Positions 1 to 7,444 of a DNA stretch of 10,128 nt are shown piece after piece (within the stretch, counting starts at the first letter, position 1; every line of letters starts with the position of its first letter). The position numbers were made by a program, and so were the translations under genes. The DNA lies in the NCBI GenBank assembly GCA_947487325.1, contig CANKWG010000070.1, positions 1 through 10,128 on the forward strand, in the 5' to 3' direction. The DNA is from Oxalobacteraceae bacterium (lineage in GTDB: Bacteria; Pseudomonadota; Gammaproteobacteria; Burkholderiales; Burkholderiaceae_D). Below the pieces are notes generated by a model. It searched no databases, was not told where the DNA came from, and saw only the letters and a program-made list of their open reading frames with translations.

Positions 1-755
1 ACTCGACCACGGCAGCCAATCTGGCGCTCGCGCTCGCTGCCGAAGGCGCGAATGTCGGTTTGCTGGACGCCGATATTTATGGGCCTTCGCAACCGATGAT
101 GCTGGGTGTTTCAGGCAAGCCCGACAGCAAGGATGGCAAAACTATGGAGCCGCTGCATGCGCACGGCCTTCAGATTGCATCAATTGGTTTCATGATCGAT
201 CCGGATCAGCCCATGGTCTGGCGAGGTCCCATGGTCACGCAAGCATTGCAGCAACTGCTAGAGCTCACCAACTGGCGTGACTTGGATTATCTGGTGGTGG
301 ATATGCCGCCGGGGACCGGCGACATTCAGCTCACGCTGTCGCAAAAAGTGCCCGTCACAGGCGCAGTCATTGTGACGACGCCGCAGGACATCGCCTTGCT
401 GGATGCACGCAAGGGTCTGAAAATGTTCGAGAAGGTGGGTATCCCTATTTTAGGTATCGTCGAAAATATGAGCGTACACGTGTGTTCCCAGTGTGGTCAT
501 GCTGAAGCGATTTTTGGTGAAGGGGGCGGCGCGAAAATGTGTGCTGATTTCGGCGTACCGTTTCTTGGTGCCTTGCCGCTGACGATGTCGATACGCGAGC
601 AAGCTGACTCGGGTCGGCCCACCGTGGTGGCCGATCCCGAGGGGCCTGTGGCGCAAATTTATCAGCAAATTGCGCGTAAGCTTGCCGTTGCTGTCGCCGA
701 TAAAGCCAAAGATTTATCGGGAAAATTCCCGACGATCGTCGTTAAAAACGATTAA
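1..755 (+). CDS. mrp: Mrp/ApbC-type iron-sulfur carrier P-loop ATPase (5'-truncated by the window)
   Basis: This is the C-terminal two thirds of an Mrp/NBP35/ApbC-family ATPase, a cytoplasmic protein that binds a labile Fe-S cluster and passes it to apo-proteins. The first whole codon is at 3 and the stop is TAA at 753-755, giving 250 visible residues of a family usually near 360. Visible motifs, in order, are the tail of the Walker A loop (STTAANLALA), the switch segment DADIYGPS, the DMPPGTGD Walker B segment and the cluster-ligating CxxC pair (VCSQC, 480-494) followed by IFGEGGG. The C-terminal wording (IREQADSG, then KFPTIVV) resembles Burkholderiales Mrp proteins. The codon just before the Walker A serine reads ?AC, so it cannot encode the expected lysine; see findings. 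The gene converges with the ankyrin gene across 25 bases and I see no convincing terminator between them. The family call is secure; only the truncated N-terminus is open. Confidence 0.95.
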   Translation, partial: STTAANLALALAAEGANVGLLDADIYGPSQPMMLGVSGKPDSKDGKTMEPLHAHGLQIASIGFMIDPDQPMVWRGPMVTQALQQLLELTNWRDLDYLVVDMPPGTGDIQLTLSQKVPVTGAVIVTTPQDIALLDARKGLKMFEKVGIPILGIVENMSVHVCSQCGHAEAIFGEGGGAKMCADFGVPFLGALPLTMSIREQADSGRPTVVADPEGPVAQIYQQIARKLAVAVADKAKDLSGKFPTIVVKND

Positions 756-780
756 CTGTCAACGCACGGTAAGGCGCGGC

Positions 781-3006
781 TCACTGATACTCAAGGCGTG
801 CGCGCTTATGCGGCCTTTGTTGATCGTTTAAGTCGGTTTCGGCGTCATCCTCAGTCTGCTGCGCCAGTATCGTGTTACACCACTCGAGTAATTGACTTTG
901 TAGTCGTATAGGCATGGTGAATTCACCGTCTTGTCTGTGGTTGCGTGGGCCGTGCAGCATTAGTTTCAGAGAGGCTGCCATTGCTCGTGACAAAAAGTCA
1001 TAGACCTGTCCGGCGCGTTTCGAGGGAATTGCAATGCTTGCTTCCTCGCAGGCTAACGCCCATGCCTCGTAAATTTTTTTGGCGATATCCACTGGTAGGC
1101 CGAGCGACGCACACAGCATTGCTACAAACTGCTCCTTAGATAGATTCTTCTCTGCGGGAAAAGGTGGCAGCAATCGTAAAAATGCCACCGGATCAGTCAC
1201 AAACTGTTTGATCGGTGAGTGTCGCTTTGTCAGTGTATTGAACAATGCATTAAGGCAAAAAGATCGGCGATTAGCCATTGTTTCATATTGAATTATTTTT
1301 TTCAGTAAAGTATTTTCTAATGAAAAAATCATATCGCTTTCCGTACGCTGCAAAAGCAGATTGTCATGAGTGTGCACATAGGGCGTGCGCTTAGATTTAT
1401 CGTAGGAAGTCACCCAAGCTGTTGAGATAAACTTTGCAATAGCCAGAGGAAGACCATCTTCCTCTGTGAGCTTGTTTTGTATGAAGTCTGAGAGATCGGT
1501 GTTGTGGGGGCATTTTTCGAGCATCAGCTCAAAAAAAATACGTGACAGAAAGTAAGAGAATTTATTTACTTTCTCTACCAGTAGTTTTCCGCCAATTTTC
1601 CGTAGTTCGTCTATCTGAGCGTTGATTTTCCGAGTTACGCCGTTCGCCAAAGTCGGTTCATCAGCCACGTTCATGATGGTTTGAACTGAAAATAAGGCTG
1701 TTGCATCCACATTTGGTCCTATTTTTTTCAGGTTGTGCAAGTAGTAAGCAACCTCAAAATCAATTTGTGCAAGACTGAGATTATGGGATTGATCTTGCAG
1801 TATTTGCAGAGTCGGTAAAGCCGAAGCAAGCGCTTCTGGGAAAATGCCGCAGGCCGAAAATGCGGCTGGCTGCGAGGCAAACTGGCAAAAATAAGAAAGC
1901 GACATCCCGTTCGTCGAGAATATCTTCGTGGCTTGATCTGCTTGGGGAGTCGCATGATTGCCCGATATTTTTATTTGGCTATTTGGGTGGTATCCCAATG
2001 CCCGCGAGGAAGTGGAAGAGACATCGCCTGATTCATTTTTTTCGCTTGTGCGATCCTGTTGAGCGACGACATCATCTAACTCGATGTGGATGGAATGATG
2101 CAAAAGTCTGCTGGGAGCGTCCAGGCCATTCTTTGTCTGGAGGTGTGCTGGGAGCAGTTTTTTGATTAGCGCAGGGCTGCAATTATTCTCAATGCTTAAT
2201 GTGAGTAACGATCTACCATCCCTAAGGATAATCTCATTAGGGTCGATGTTTTTTTTTAGCAGCAAGTCCAGCATAGAAACATCATTATTAAGAATGGCAA
2301 TTTCTATTGGATGCCGAGCCCCACAAAAGGGTGATGCGCCTCGGGTGAGCAGAAAGTCTGTGAGTACACAGTCTCTCAAGCTGACCGCAAGCATCAGTGC
2401 GGTAGTTCCCACCTCGCCAATGTTGTCGGGCATATTGAGTTCTTTTCGTAAGTTAGGATCAATATCACCTTTCATATAAATGTCGATATCAGCCTCTCGA
2501 TCAAGTAACACGATGGCCGACTGCAAGTGACCTCCGATAACAGCGTAGTGCAAAGCCGTTGCCCCGCAGGCATCTTGTGCATCAGGGAGCATTTCACCCT
2601 TATCCAGTAGTACCAATAACATCGCCGTTTCACCTTGAGAGGCGGCCAGCATGACGAGATCGAATCCATTGCTATGCACGAATGGCAATGAGGATCCTCT
2701 GGATAAAAGTGACTGTGCGATACGAGGCTTTTTCTCTTTCACTGCGATTTCTAGAGGTGACAAGCCATCTTCATCCACGGTATTCAGGGACGCGCCCGCA
2801 CTCAGGGTGCTGTCAAGAATGACGTCGAAATTTTCTTCGCCCTCGTTTTTTATTGCATAAATCAGATTTTTCTGTGCAACATTAATCGTATGCAAAGGAT
2901 TTTGTGCACGAGCTTGATACTCCGGGAAATTGGATGTGCGAGATGAAGCAGCATGCGGGGAAGGGTTCATGGGGTTGTCCGAAGAGTGAGATTTGGAAAC
3001 GCCCAT
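781..3006 (-). CDS. Ankyrin-repeat protein with unrecognised C-terminal region and basic tail; candidate host-directed protein
   Basis: This encodes 741 residues from the ATG at 3004-3006; an in-frame TTG at 3018 would add four. Neither start has a clear ribosome binding site. Residues below are counted from the TTG. About seven ankyrin-like repeats span 49-295; the clearest is 148-180, with ATALHYAVIGGH, and others carry DGLSPLEIAV and GTTALMLAV. A polar linker (296-370) leads to a mostly helical region (370-715) that I do not recognise. The protein ends with an acidic stretch (TEDDAETDLND) and a basic tail (RPHKRARLEYQ) that resembles a nuclear localisation signal. There is no Sec signal peptide or membrane helix. 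Ankyrin repeats mediate protein-protein binding and are common in effectors of host-associated bacteria, so an effector role is possible but inferred. The gene is richer in A+T and homopolymer runs than its neighbours, which suggests acquisition. It lies 87 bases downstream of the CaiB-type gene on the same strand. Confidence 0.88.
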   Translation of the reverse strand: MGVSKSHSSDNPMNPSPHAASSRTSNFPEYQARAQNPLHTINVAQKNLIYAIKNEGEENFDVILDSTLSAGASLNTVDEDGLSPLEIAVKEKKPRIAQSLLSRGSSLPFVHSNGFDLVMLAASQGETAMLLVLLDKGEMLPDAQDACGATALHYAVIGGHLQSAIVLLDREADIDIYMKGDIDPNLRKELNMPDNIGEVGTTALMLAVSLRDCVLTDFLLTRGASPFCGARHPIEIAILNNDVSMLDLLLKKNIDPNEIILRDGRSLLTLSIENNCSPALIKKLLPAHLQTKNGLDAPSRLLHHSIHIELDDVVAQQDRTSEKNESGDVSSTSSRALGYHPNSQIKISGNHATPQADQATKIFSTNGMSLSYFCQFASQPAAFSACGIFPEALASALPTLQILQDQSHNLSLAQIDFEVAYYLHNLKKIGPNVDATALFSVQTIMNVADEPTLANGVTRKINAQIDELRKIGGKLLVEKVNKFSYFLSRIFFELMLEKCPHNTDLSDFIQNKLTEEDGLPLAIAKFISTAWVTSYDKSKRTPYVHTHDNLLLQRTESDMIFSLENTLLKKIIQYETMANRRSFCLNALFNTLTKRHSPIKQFVTDPVAFLRLLPPFPAEKNLSKEQFVAMLCASLGLPVDIAKKIYEAWALACEEASIAIPSKRAGQVYDFLSRAMAASLKLMLHGPRNHRQDGEFTMPIRLQSQLLEWCNTILAQQTEDDAETDLNDQQRPHKRARLEYQ

Positions 3007-3056
3007 GAAGCCATTCAATCAATGCACTGCAAGGGCAGCACATCAGTAGCGAGATC

Positions 3057-3071
3057 GGGAACCGTGTTCCC
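3057..3071. promoter_or_regulatory. Short perfect palindrome upstream of the ankyrin gene
   Basis: GGGAAC and GTTCCC face each other across CGT, in the 87-base gap between the CaiB-type gene and the ankyrin gene. No T-run follows it on the minus strand, so it does not look like a terminator for the CaiB-type gene. Its place about 50 bases before the ankyrin start would suit an operator or a small leader hairpin. Arms of six bases can occur by chance, so the role is unproven. Confidence 0.25.
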
Positions 3072-3093
3072 CAGTTTTTGATTTTGGCGTGGT

Positions 3094-4191
3094 TTATTTG
3101 CAAAAACGGACAGCAGGTCCTGTTTTTAAATAAGTCCCTTCTGTCTGATGCTGATCTTGGGCAATCATTGCGCGCGCAAGAAAGTGGGGGTGCTGTATGG
3201 CCTCTTCAGTCAGCAGTATCGGTGAAACGCAGCAATCAGCTACCGAAAATCTCTGTACCCATTCGCTTTGTGTCGCTTGAGAAAAAATTTCATCAAGCTG
3301 AGCTTTCACCGCCATCGCATCTTCGCCACCGATCACTTGCCCCAGAGACCAGTGACGATCTTTTAAATCAGGGCGATCCAGTACATCGCAGCAGCTTTCC
3401 CAGAATTTTAGTTCCAGCGCACCGACGGCCATGTAACGATCATCTTTTGTTCGGTAAATGTTGTAGCAGGGCACGCCTCCCGTCAGAAAATCATGGGCCG
3501 GTCTGGCGCTGTGACCGTAGTAGTTCACCGCCAGCAAGGGCATCAGATGATGGGCAAACGCGGCATCGGTCATCGACACATCCACATGACGCCCTGCGCC
3601 GCCCATTTTTACGGCGACCAGTGCAGCAAGCAATCCCTGCAGAGCGCTTTGGGTCCCGCCCAGCAGATCGGCAATTTGCAAATTTGGGAGCACGGGGCGC
3701 CCGCTGGCGTCGGTGTTTTGTGCCAGCACGCCTGCAGTGGCGAGATAGTTGATATCGTGTCCGGCCAGCTGTGACAGAGGACCAGTTTGGCCATAGCCAC
3801 TGATTGAACACAGCACCAGTTTTGGGTTGTGGCTGCGAAGCACTTCCCAGCCTAAGCCTAGTTTGTCCATGACGCCGGGGCGAAAGCTTTCAATGACCAC
3901 ATCGGCCTGCGTTACACGCGCAATGAAATCTGCGTGATCGTCGGCATTTTTTAAATCAAGTTGAATGAATTGCTTGCCGCGATTAACGGCGATAAACAGC
4001 TGTGATAGCTCATTGCGCACATGGCTCATGGTGCGCGCATAGTCGCCAGCCGCTTTGTCTTCAATTTTGATGATGGTGGCGCCCATGTCAGCCAGATGCA
4101 TGGTGGCCATCGGGCCGGGCAACAGGCGAGTCAGATCAAGTACGGTGATACCGGCCAAGGGAAGCGCTGCATCGGTCGGGGACTGTTTCAT
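3094..4191 (-). CDS. CaiB/BaiF family III CoA-transferase fold enzyme, alpha-methylacyl-CoA racemase type
   Basis: The protein has 365 residues, close to the 360-380 usual for alpha-methylacyl-CoA racemases (AMACR/MCR), which interconvert the R and S forms of 2-methyl-branched acyl-CoAs through an enolate. The N-terminus (ITVLDLTRLLPGP, 15-27) is the family hallmark. The racemase catalytic residues can be placed: His145 in GHDINYLA, Asp175 in IADLLGG and Glu260 in AVGALE. Their spacings of 30 and 85 match mycobacterial MCR (His126, Asp156, Glu241). GGVPCYNIYRT (238-248) and CVSPILLTEEA (321-331) also align with racemases better than with formyl-CoA transferases. The expected role is cytoplasmic metabolism of branched fatty acids or related acyl-CoAs; the true substrate cannot be read from sequence. 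The ATG at 4189-4191 lies 29 bases after the ABC-F stop, so the two genes are probably co-transcribed. A CoA-transferase function is the main alternative. Confidence 0.9.
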   Translation of the reverse strand: MKQSPTDAALPLAGITVLDLTRLLPGPMATMHLADMGATIIKIEDKAAGDYARTMSHVRNELSQLFIAVNRGKQFIQLDLKNADDHADFIARVTQADVVIESFRPGVMDKLGLGWEVLRSHNPKLVLCSISGYGQTGPLSQLAGHDINYLATAGVLAQNTDASGRPVLPNLQIADLLGGTQSALQGLLAALVAVKMGGAGRHVDVSMTDAAFAHHLMPLLAVNYYGHSARPAHDFLTGGVPCYNIYRTKDDRYMAVGALELKFWESCCDVLDRPDLKDRHWSLGQVIGGEDAMAVKAQLDEIFSQATQSEWVQRFSVADCCVSPILLTEEAIQHPHFLARAMIAQDQHQTEGTYLKTGPAVRFCK

Positions 4192-4220
4192 GGCGGGACT
4201 GGGTTATTGTCGATGAGGGA

Positions 4221-6188
4221 TCAGGCAGCCAATTGTTCCAGAGCTTCTTGCTGCTCTAGCCATTCCGCTTCTAGTGTCTCGAGACTTTTGCAGCAACTGG
4301 CATGTTCCTCTTGTATGCTCTTGAGCTCAGTTTTTTGGCTGGGTTCATACAGTGTGGCATCAGCCAATCGGGCATCGAGTACCGATTTTTGCTCGGTGAG
4401 CCGGCTCATCTGTTCTTCCAATCGTTTGATACGTGCCTCGATAGGTTTTCGTTGTGCCGTTGCCTGGGCGGGTGTTACTGGTTTGACTGACGGTGCGGTA
4501 GCTTTTGCTGTTTTTGTTGTCACCGGCGCTGTAGCAGCAATTGGAGCCGTTGCTGAGGCGGGGTTTGCTAGTGCCTCCATCTTCGCTGCCAACTTGGTCT
4601 TGAACAGCCAGTCTTTGTAATCATCGAGGTCACCATCGAATTCAGTCAGCGCACCATCCGCGACGATCAAAAATTGATCCGTGGTGGCTCGCAACAAATG
4701 CCGATCGTGTGACACCAGCATCAACGTGCCTTCAAACTGCGCCAATGCATCGGTTAGCGCTTCGCGGGTTTCAAGGTCAAGGTGATTGGTGGGTTCATCG
4801 AGCAACAAGAGGTTCGGGCGTTGCCAGACAATCAGCGCCAGTGCCAGACGGGCTTTCTCGCCGCCGGAGAAGGGGCCAATAGGACTGGTCACCATGGTTC
4901 CGGGAAAATTGAAGCTACCTAAAAAATTACGTAACTCTTGCTCACGCACGGTGGGTGCAATACGCACCAGATGCCAGAGCGGTGATTCATCGTCACGTAG
5001 CATTTCCAGCTGATGCTGGGCGAAATAGCCAATGGCCAGCCCCTTGCCAAAATTGGCGTCTCCATGAAGCGCTTGCAATTCACCGGCGATAGTTTTGATG
5101 AAGGTGGATTTGCCTGCACCATTCACACCCAAAAGACCAATACGCTGTCCGGTTTGTAGTGAAAAATTAATGGCAGAGGCAATTTGTTTTTCATTGCCTT
5201 CCTCGCTGCGATAACCAATGGCGACATCATCCAGCGTCAGCAAAGGATTCGGTGCACGCAGCGGCTCTCGGAAATCAAAAGAAAATTCAGCCGCTGCACG
5301 TAATGGCGCAATTTCTTCCATGCGTGCCAGTGCTTTGATGCGACTCTGCGCTTGTCGTGCTTTGGTGGCTTGGGCTTTGAAGCGATCAATATAGCTTTGC
5401 AGATGAGCTTGCTTGCGCTGCTGCTTTTCGAGCATGCCTTGGGCCAGCACGATTTGCGCTGCGCGCTGTCGTTCGAAAGATGAATAATTGCCGGAGTAGC
5501 GTTTCAGTTTTCGTTCGTCGATATGCACGATCACGTTCACCACGCCATCGAGAAAATCGCGGTCATGCGAAATCACGATCAGCGTGCCTGCGTAACGCTT
5601 CAACCAATCTTCCAACCAGATGATGGCATCCAGATCGAGGTGGTTGGTCGGTTCGTCCAGTAGCAATAAATCCGAAGGGCACATCAGCGCCTGCGCAAGA
5701 TTGAGACGCATGCGCCAGCCACCAGAAAAGCTGGATACTGGCTGCATCATCTGGTCTTGCGAAAACCCTAGACCCGCGAGCAATTGCTCGCCGCGTGAGC
5801 GCACTGTGTACGCATCTGCATCGGCTAGGAGTCCATACAACTCGCCCATGCGATGGCCGGCAGCTTCCTGATCCGCCATCGCCTCAACCTCAGCCAGTTC
5901 TTTTTCCAGTTTGCGCAGGGTAGTGTCGCCATCGATGGCATATTCAACTGCCGGGCGCTCTAGTGCAGGCGTCTCTTGCGCGACATACGCGACACGCCAG
6001 TTGCGCGGAAAATCAATGCTGCCCTGATCGGGGTGTAGTTCATCACGCAGCATGCCAAACAGGGTTGACTTGCCGGCGCCGTTGGCACCGATCAGACCGA
6101 TCTTGTCGCCGGGGTTCAGTGTCAGGTCGGTGTTTTCAAACAGCGGCTTGGTACCGCGCATCAGGCTGAGTTGTTGGAGGCGAATCAT
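4221..6188 (-). CDS. yheS: ABC-F family ATPase, YheS-type ribosome-associated translation factor
   Basis: The protein has 655 residues with two ABC domains and no membrane segment, the ABC-F plan. Domain 1 has Walker A GANGAGKS (34-41), signature SGGWRM (155-160), Walker B LLLLDEP (174-180) and SHDR (207-210). Domain 2 has GVNGAGKS (354-361), SGGEKAR (441-447), LLLDEPTNHLDL (461-472) and SHDR (493-496). Both catalytic glutamates are present. The inter-domain linker (about 221-320), which in this family reaches toward the peptidyl-transferase centre, contains HLQSYIDRFKAQATKARQAQ. An Ala/Pro/Thr-rich spacer (539-577) joins a C-terminal coiled coil (about 580-652). N-terminal wording (QETPAL, YAIDGD) and length match E. 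coli YheS better than Uup or EttA. ABC-F proteins bind the ribosomal E site and relieve stalling on difficult nascent chains. The start is ATG 6186-6188, without a clear Shine-Dalgarno. The CaiB-type gene follows after 29 bases. Confidence 0.95.
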   Translation of the reverse strand: MIRLQQLSLMRGTKPLFENTDLTLNPGDKIGLIGANGAGKSTLFGMLRDELHPDQGSIDFPRNWRVAYVAQETPALERPAVEYAIDGDTTLRKLEKELAEVEAMADQEAAGHRMGELYGLLADADAYTVRSRGEQLLAGLGFSQDQMMQPVSSFSGGWRMRLNLAQALMCPSDLLLLDEPTNHLDLDAIIWLEDWLKRYAGTLIVISHDRDFLDGVVNVIVHIDERKLKRYSGNYSSFERQRAAQIVLAQGMLEKQQRKQAHLQSYIDRFKAQATKARQAQSRIKALARMEEIAPLRAAAEFSFDFREPLRAPNPLLTLDDVAIGYRSEEGNEKQIASAINFSLQTGQRIGLLGVNGAGKSTFIKTIAGELQALHGDANFGKGLAIGYFAQHQLEMLRDDESPLWHLVRIAPTVREQELRNFLGSFNFPGTMVTSPIGPFSGGEKARLALALIVWQRPNLLLLDEPTNHLDLETREALTDALAQFEGTLMLVSHDRHLLRATTDQFLIVADGALTEFDGDLDDYKDWLFKTKLAAKMEALANPASATAPIAATAPVTTKTAKATAPSVKPVTPAQATAQRKPIEARIKRLEEQMSRLTEQKSVLDARLADATLYEPSQKTELKSIQEEHASCCKSLETLEAEWLEQQEALEQLAA

Positions 6189-6279
6189 GGAAGGTGAAAT
6201 CGATAACTAAAAAAATTCAAAGGATACTGGCTTGTAATTAATGGCAGTCAGTTGAGGGTTAAAGCTACTTGTTTGCAAC

Positions 6280-6382
6280 GAACGACACTGGATCCCGGCC
6301 TGCGCCGGGATGACGGTAGGAATTTTACGGTCGCCTCAACAACTACCGTCATCCCGGCGCAGGCCGGGATCCAGTGTCGTTC
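6280..6382. repeat. Perfect 40-base inverted repeat with nested palindromes, REP-like intergenic element
   Basis: The left arm (6280-6319) and right arm (6343-6382) are exact reverse complements over 40 bases, separated by a 23-base loop. Inside each arm is a second dyad: ATCCCGGC, four bases, GCCGGGAT (6292-6311 and 6351-6370). The DNA or RNA could therefore form one long hairpin or two short ones. The core resembles short palindromes scattered between genes in many proteobacterial genomes (REP/BIME-like, and comparable in form to the neisserial dRS3 ATTCCC-N8-GGGAAT repeat). The element begins nine bases after the prmB stop and ends 91 bases before the ABC-F start, both on the minus strand. 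It could stabilise the prmB 3' end or limit read-through. No T-run follows, so it is not a standard intrinsic terminator. Confidence 0.93.
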
Positions 6383-6391
6383 AACAGCGTA

Positions 6392-7270
6392 TTAAAGCTG
6401 ATCCGCCGTGAGCAGAAAAACCGATCCGTCACCCGCACTGGTCGACAGCCAGGTCAGCTCAAGATCGGAGAAGGCCGCTTCTGCATTCGGAAACTCGTTA
6501 CCGATTTCAACGACGAGAATGCCACGATCCGTCAGCCGCTCCTTCGCTCCCGCCACAATGCGTCTCACAATGTCCATACCATCTTCGCCACCGGCCAATG
6601 CCATCGCGGGTTCGGCACGATACTCTGCCGGCAGCGATTTCATGGATTGGCTGTTCACATAAGGCGGGTTGGTGACGATCAGGTCATATTTTTTTGCGGG
6701 AAGCTTCGCGTACAAGTCAGACTCGTGCAAGCTCACGCGCTCTTCCAGTTGATAGTCCTCGACATTGCGACGTGCCACCGCCAGCGCGTCGGGTGATAAA
6801 TCAACCGCATCAATGTGCGCATGTGGAAAGGCATCTGCCAGCATGATCGCCAGACAGCCTGAGCCGGTGCACAGCTCAAGCACATTTGTGACTGACCAGG
6901 GATCGGCGATCCACGGCTGGAATTGATCAGGAATGAGTTCGGCAATAAAAGAACGCGGCACGATCACGCGTTCGTCGACATAGAACCGATAGTCGCCAAG
7001 AAATGCTTCATGGGTCAGGTAGGCGGCGGGCAGTCGCTCTGAGCAGCGACGCTCGATCAGTGCCAGCAAGGTCTCGATTTCCTGAGGCAGCAGACGTGCG
7101 TCGAGAAAGGGATCGAGTTTTTCCAGCGGGAGTTTTAGTGTATGCAATAGCAGGTAAGCCGCTTCGTCATAGGCGCTGCTGCTGCCATGGCCAAAGAACA
7201 GGCCTTCGGTATTAAAGCGAGTGACAGCGTGGCGCAGCAAGTCGCGTAAGGTATGAAAGGGTAAGGTCAT
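6392..7270 (-). CDS. prmB: Ribosomal protein L3 N5-glutamine methyltransferase
   Basis: PrmB uses S-adenosylmethionine to methylate a glutamine side chain of ribosomal protein L3 during 50S assembly in the cytoplasm. From the ATG at 7268-7270 the protein has 292 residues (E. coli PrmB has 310). The N-terminal helical domain starts MTLPFHTLRDLL and includes FFGHGS (25-30); VDERVIVPRS (98-107) leads into the Rossmann domain. SAM-binding motifs are ELCTGSGC (132-139) and VDLSPDALA (156-164). NPPY (201-204) is the glutamine-binding motif of the HemK/PrmC/PrmB group. The N-terminal GHGS segment and the ending TSAGDGSVFLL favour PrmB over PrmC and are close to Burkholderiales versions. An in-frame TTG at 7318 would add 16 residues, but the ATG matches the usual start and has a GGGGG run nine bases upstream. 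That run lies in a small hairpin. The gene is followed by a 40-base-arm inverted repeat, then the ABC-F gene. Confidence 0.95.
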   Translation of the reverse strand: MTLPFHTLRDLLRHAVTRFNTEGLFFGHGSSSAYDEAAYLLLHTLKLPLEKLDPFLDARLLPQEIETLLALIERRCSERLPAAYLTHEAFLGDYRFYVDERVIVPRSFIAELIPDQFQPWIADPWSVTNVLELCTGSGCLAIMLADAFPHAHIDAVDLSPDALAVARRNVEDYQLEERVSLHESDLYAKLPAKKYDLIVTNPPYVNSQSMKSLPAEYRAEPAMALAGGEDGMDIVRRIVAGAKERLTDRGILVVEIGNEFPNAEAAFSDLELTWLSTSAGDGSVFLLTADQL

Positions 7271-7279
7271 TGCGACTGA

Positions 7280-7296
7280 CCCCCAGTTTATGGGGG
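7280..7296 (-). promoter_or_regulatory. prmB: Small hairpin covering the putative prmB ribosome binding site
   Basis: On the minus strand CCCCCA, the loop TAAAC and TGGGGG form a six-pair, mostly G-C stem. The G-run, the only Shine-Dalgarno-like sequence before the prmB ATG at 7270, sits in the 3' side of the stem, nine bases from the start codon. The fold could reduce access to the start. A regulatory role is inferred from position only; if translation began at the TTG at 7318 the stem would lie in coding sequence. Confidence 0.3.
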
Positions 7297-7444
7297 CATT
7301 TGGCTTCGGAAGCCGCAAGGATACCGGATTGCGCGAGGAAACTTCGTCCCTAAAAAAGGAAATTAATGAGCGAGCTGTTCCGCCCGTGGCGTTCCATGGC
7401 GCTGAGTCAGTGTTCCACCAATGGCAGGGGTAGGTTGCCGTGTC

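Noticed and set aside
719..790. Intrinsic terminator between mrp and the ankyrin gene
   Set aside because: There are small palindromes at the mrp 3' end (for example CGACGATCGTCG at 730-741), but none has a loop with a following T-run on either strand.
3007..3018. TTG at 3018 as start of the ankyrin gene
   Set aside because: It adds only four residues and has no ribosome binding site; the ATG at 3006 is the simpler choice, though neither start is proven.
4021..4620. Long plus-strand open frame across the CaiB and ABC-F junction
   Set aside because: It is antisense to two clearly conserved proteins, has low-complexity Ala/Val content and no family motif; it is a shadow.
6189..6279. Sigma-70 promoter for the ABC-F gene
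   Set aside because: On the minus strand a CTGACT box and a TATCCT box can be found, but the spacing is 19 and the matches are partial, so I do not call it.
6280..6382. Inverted repeat as the ends of an insertion sequence or MITE carrying cargo
   Set aside because: Only 23 bases lie between the arms, there is no transposase, and I see no target-site duplication flanking the arms. A REP-like element explains it better.
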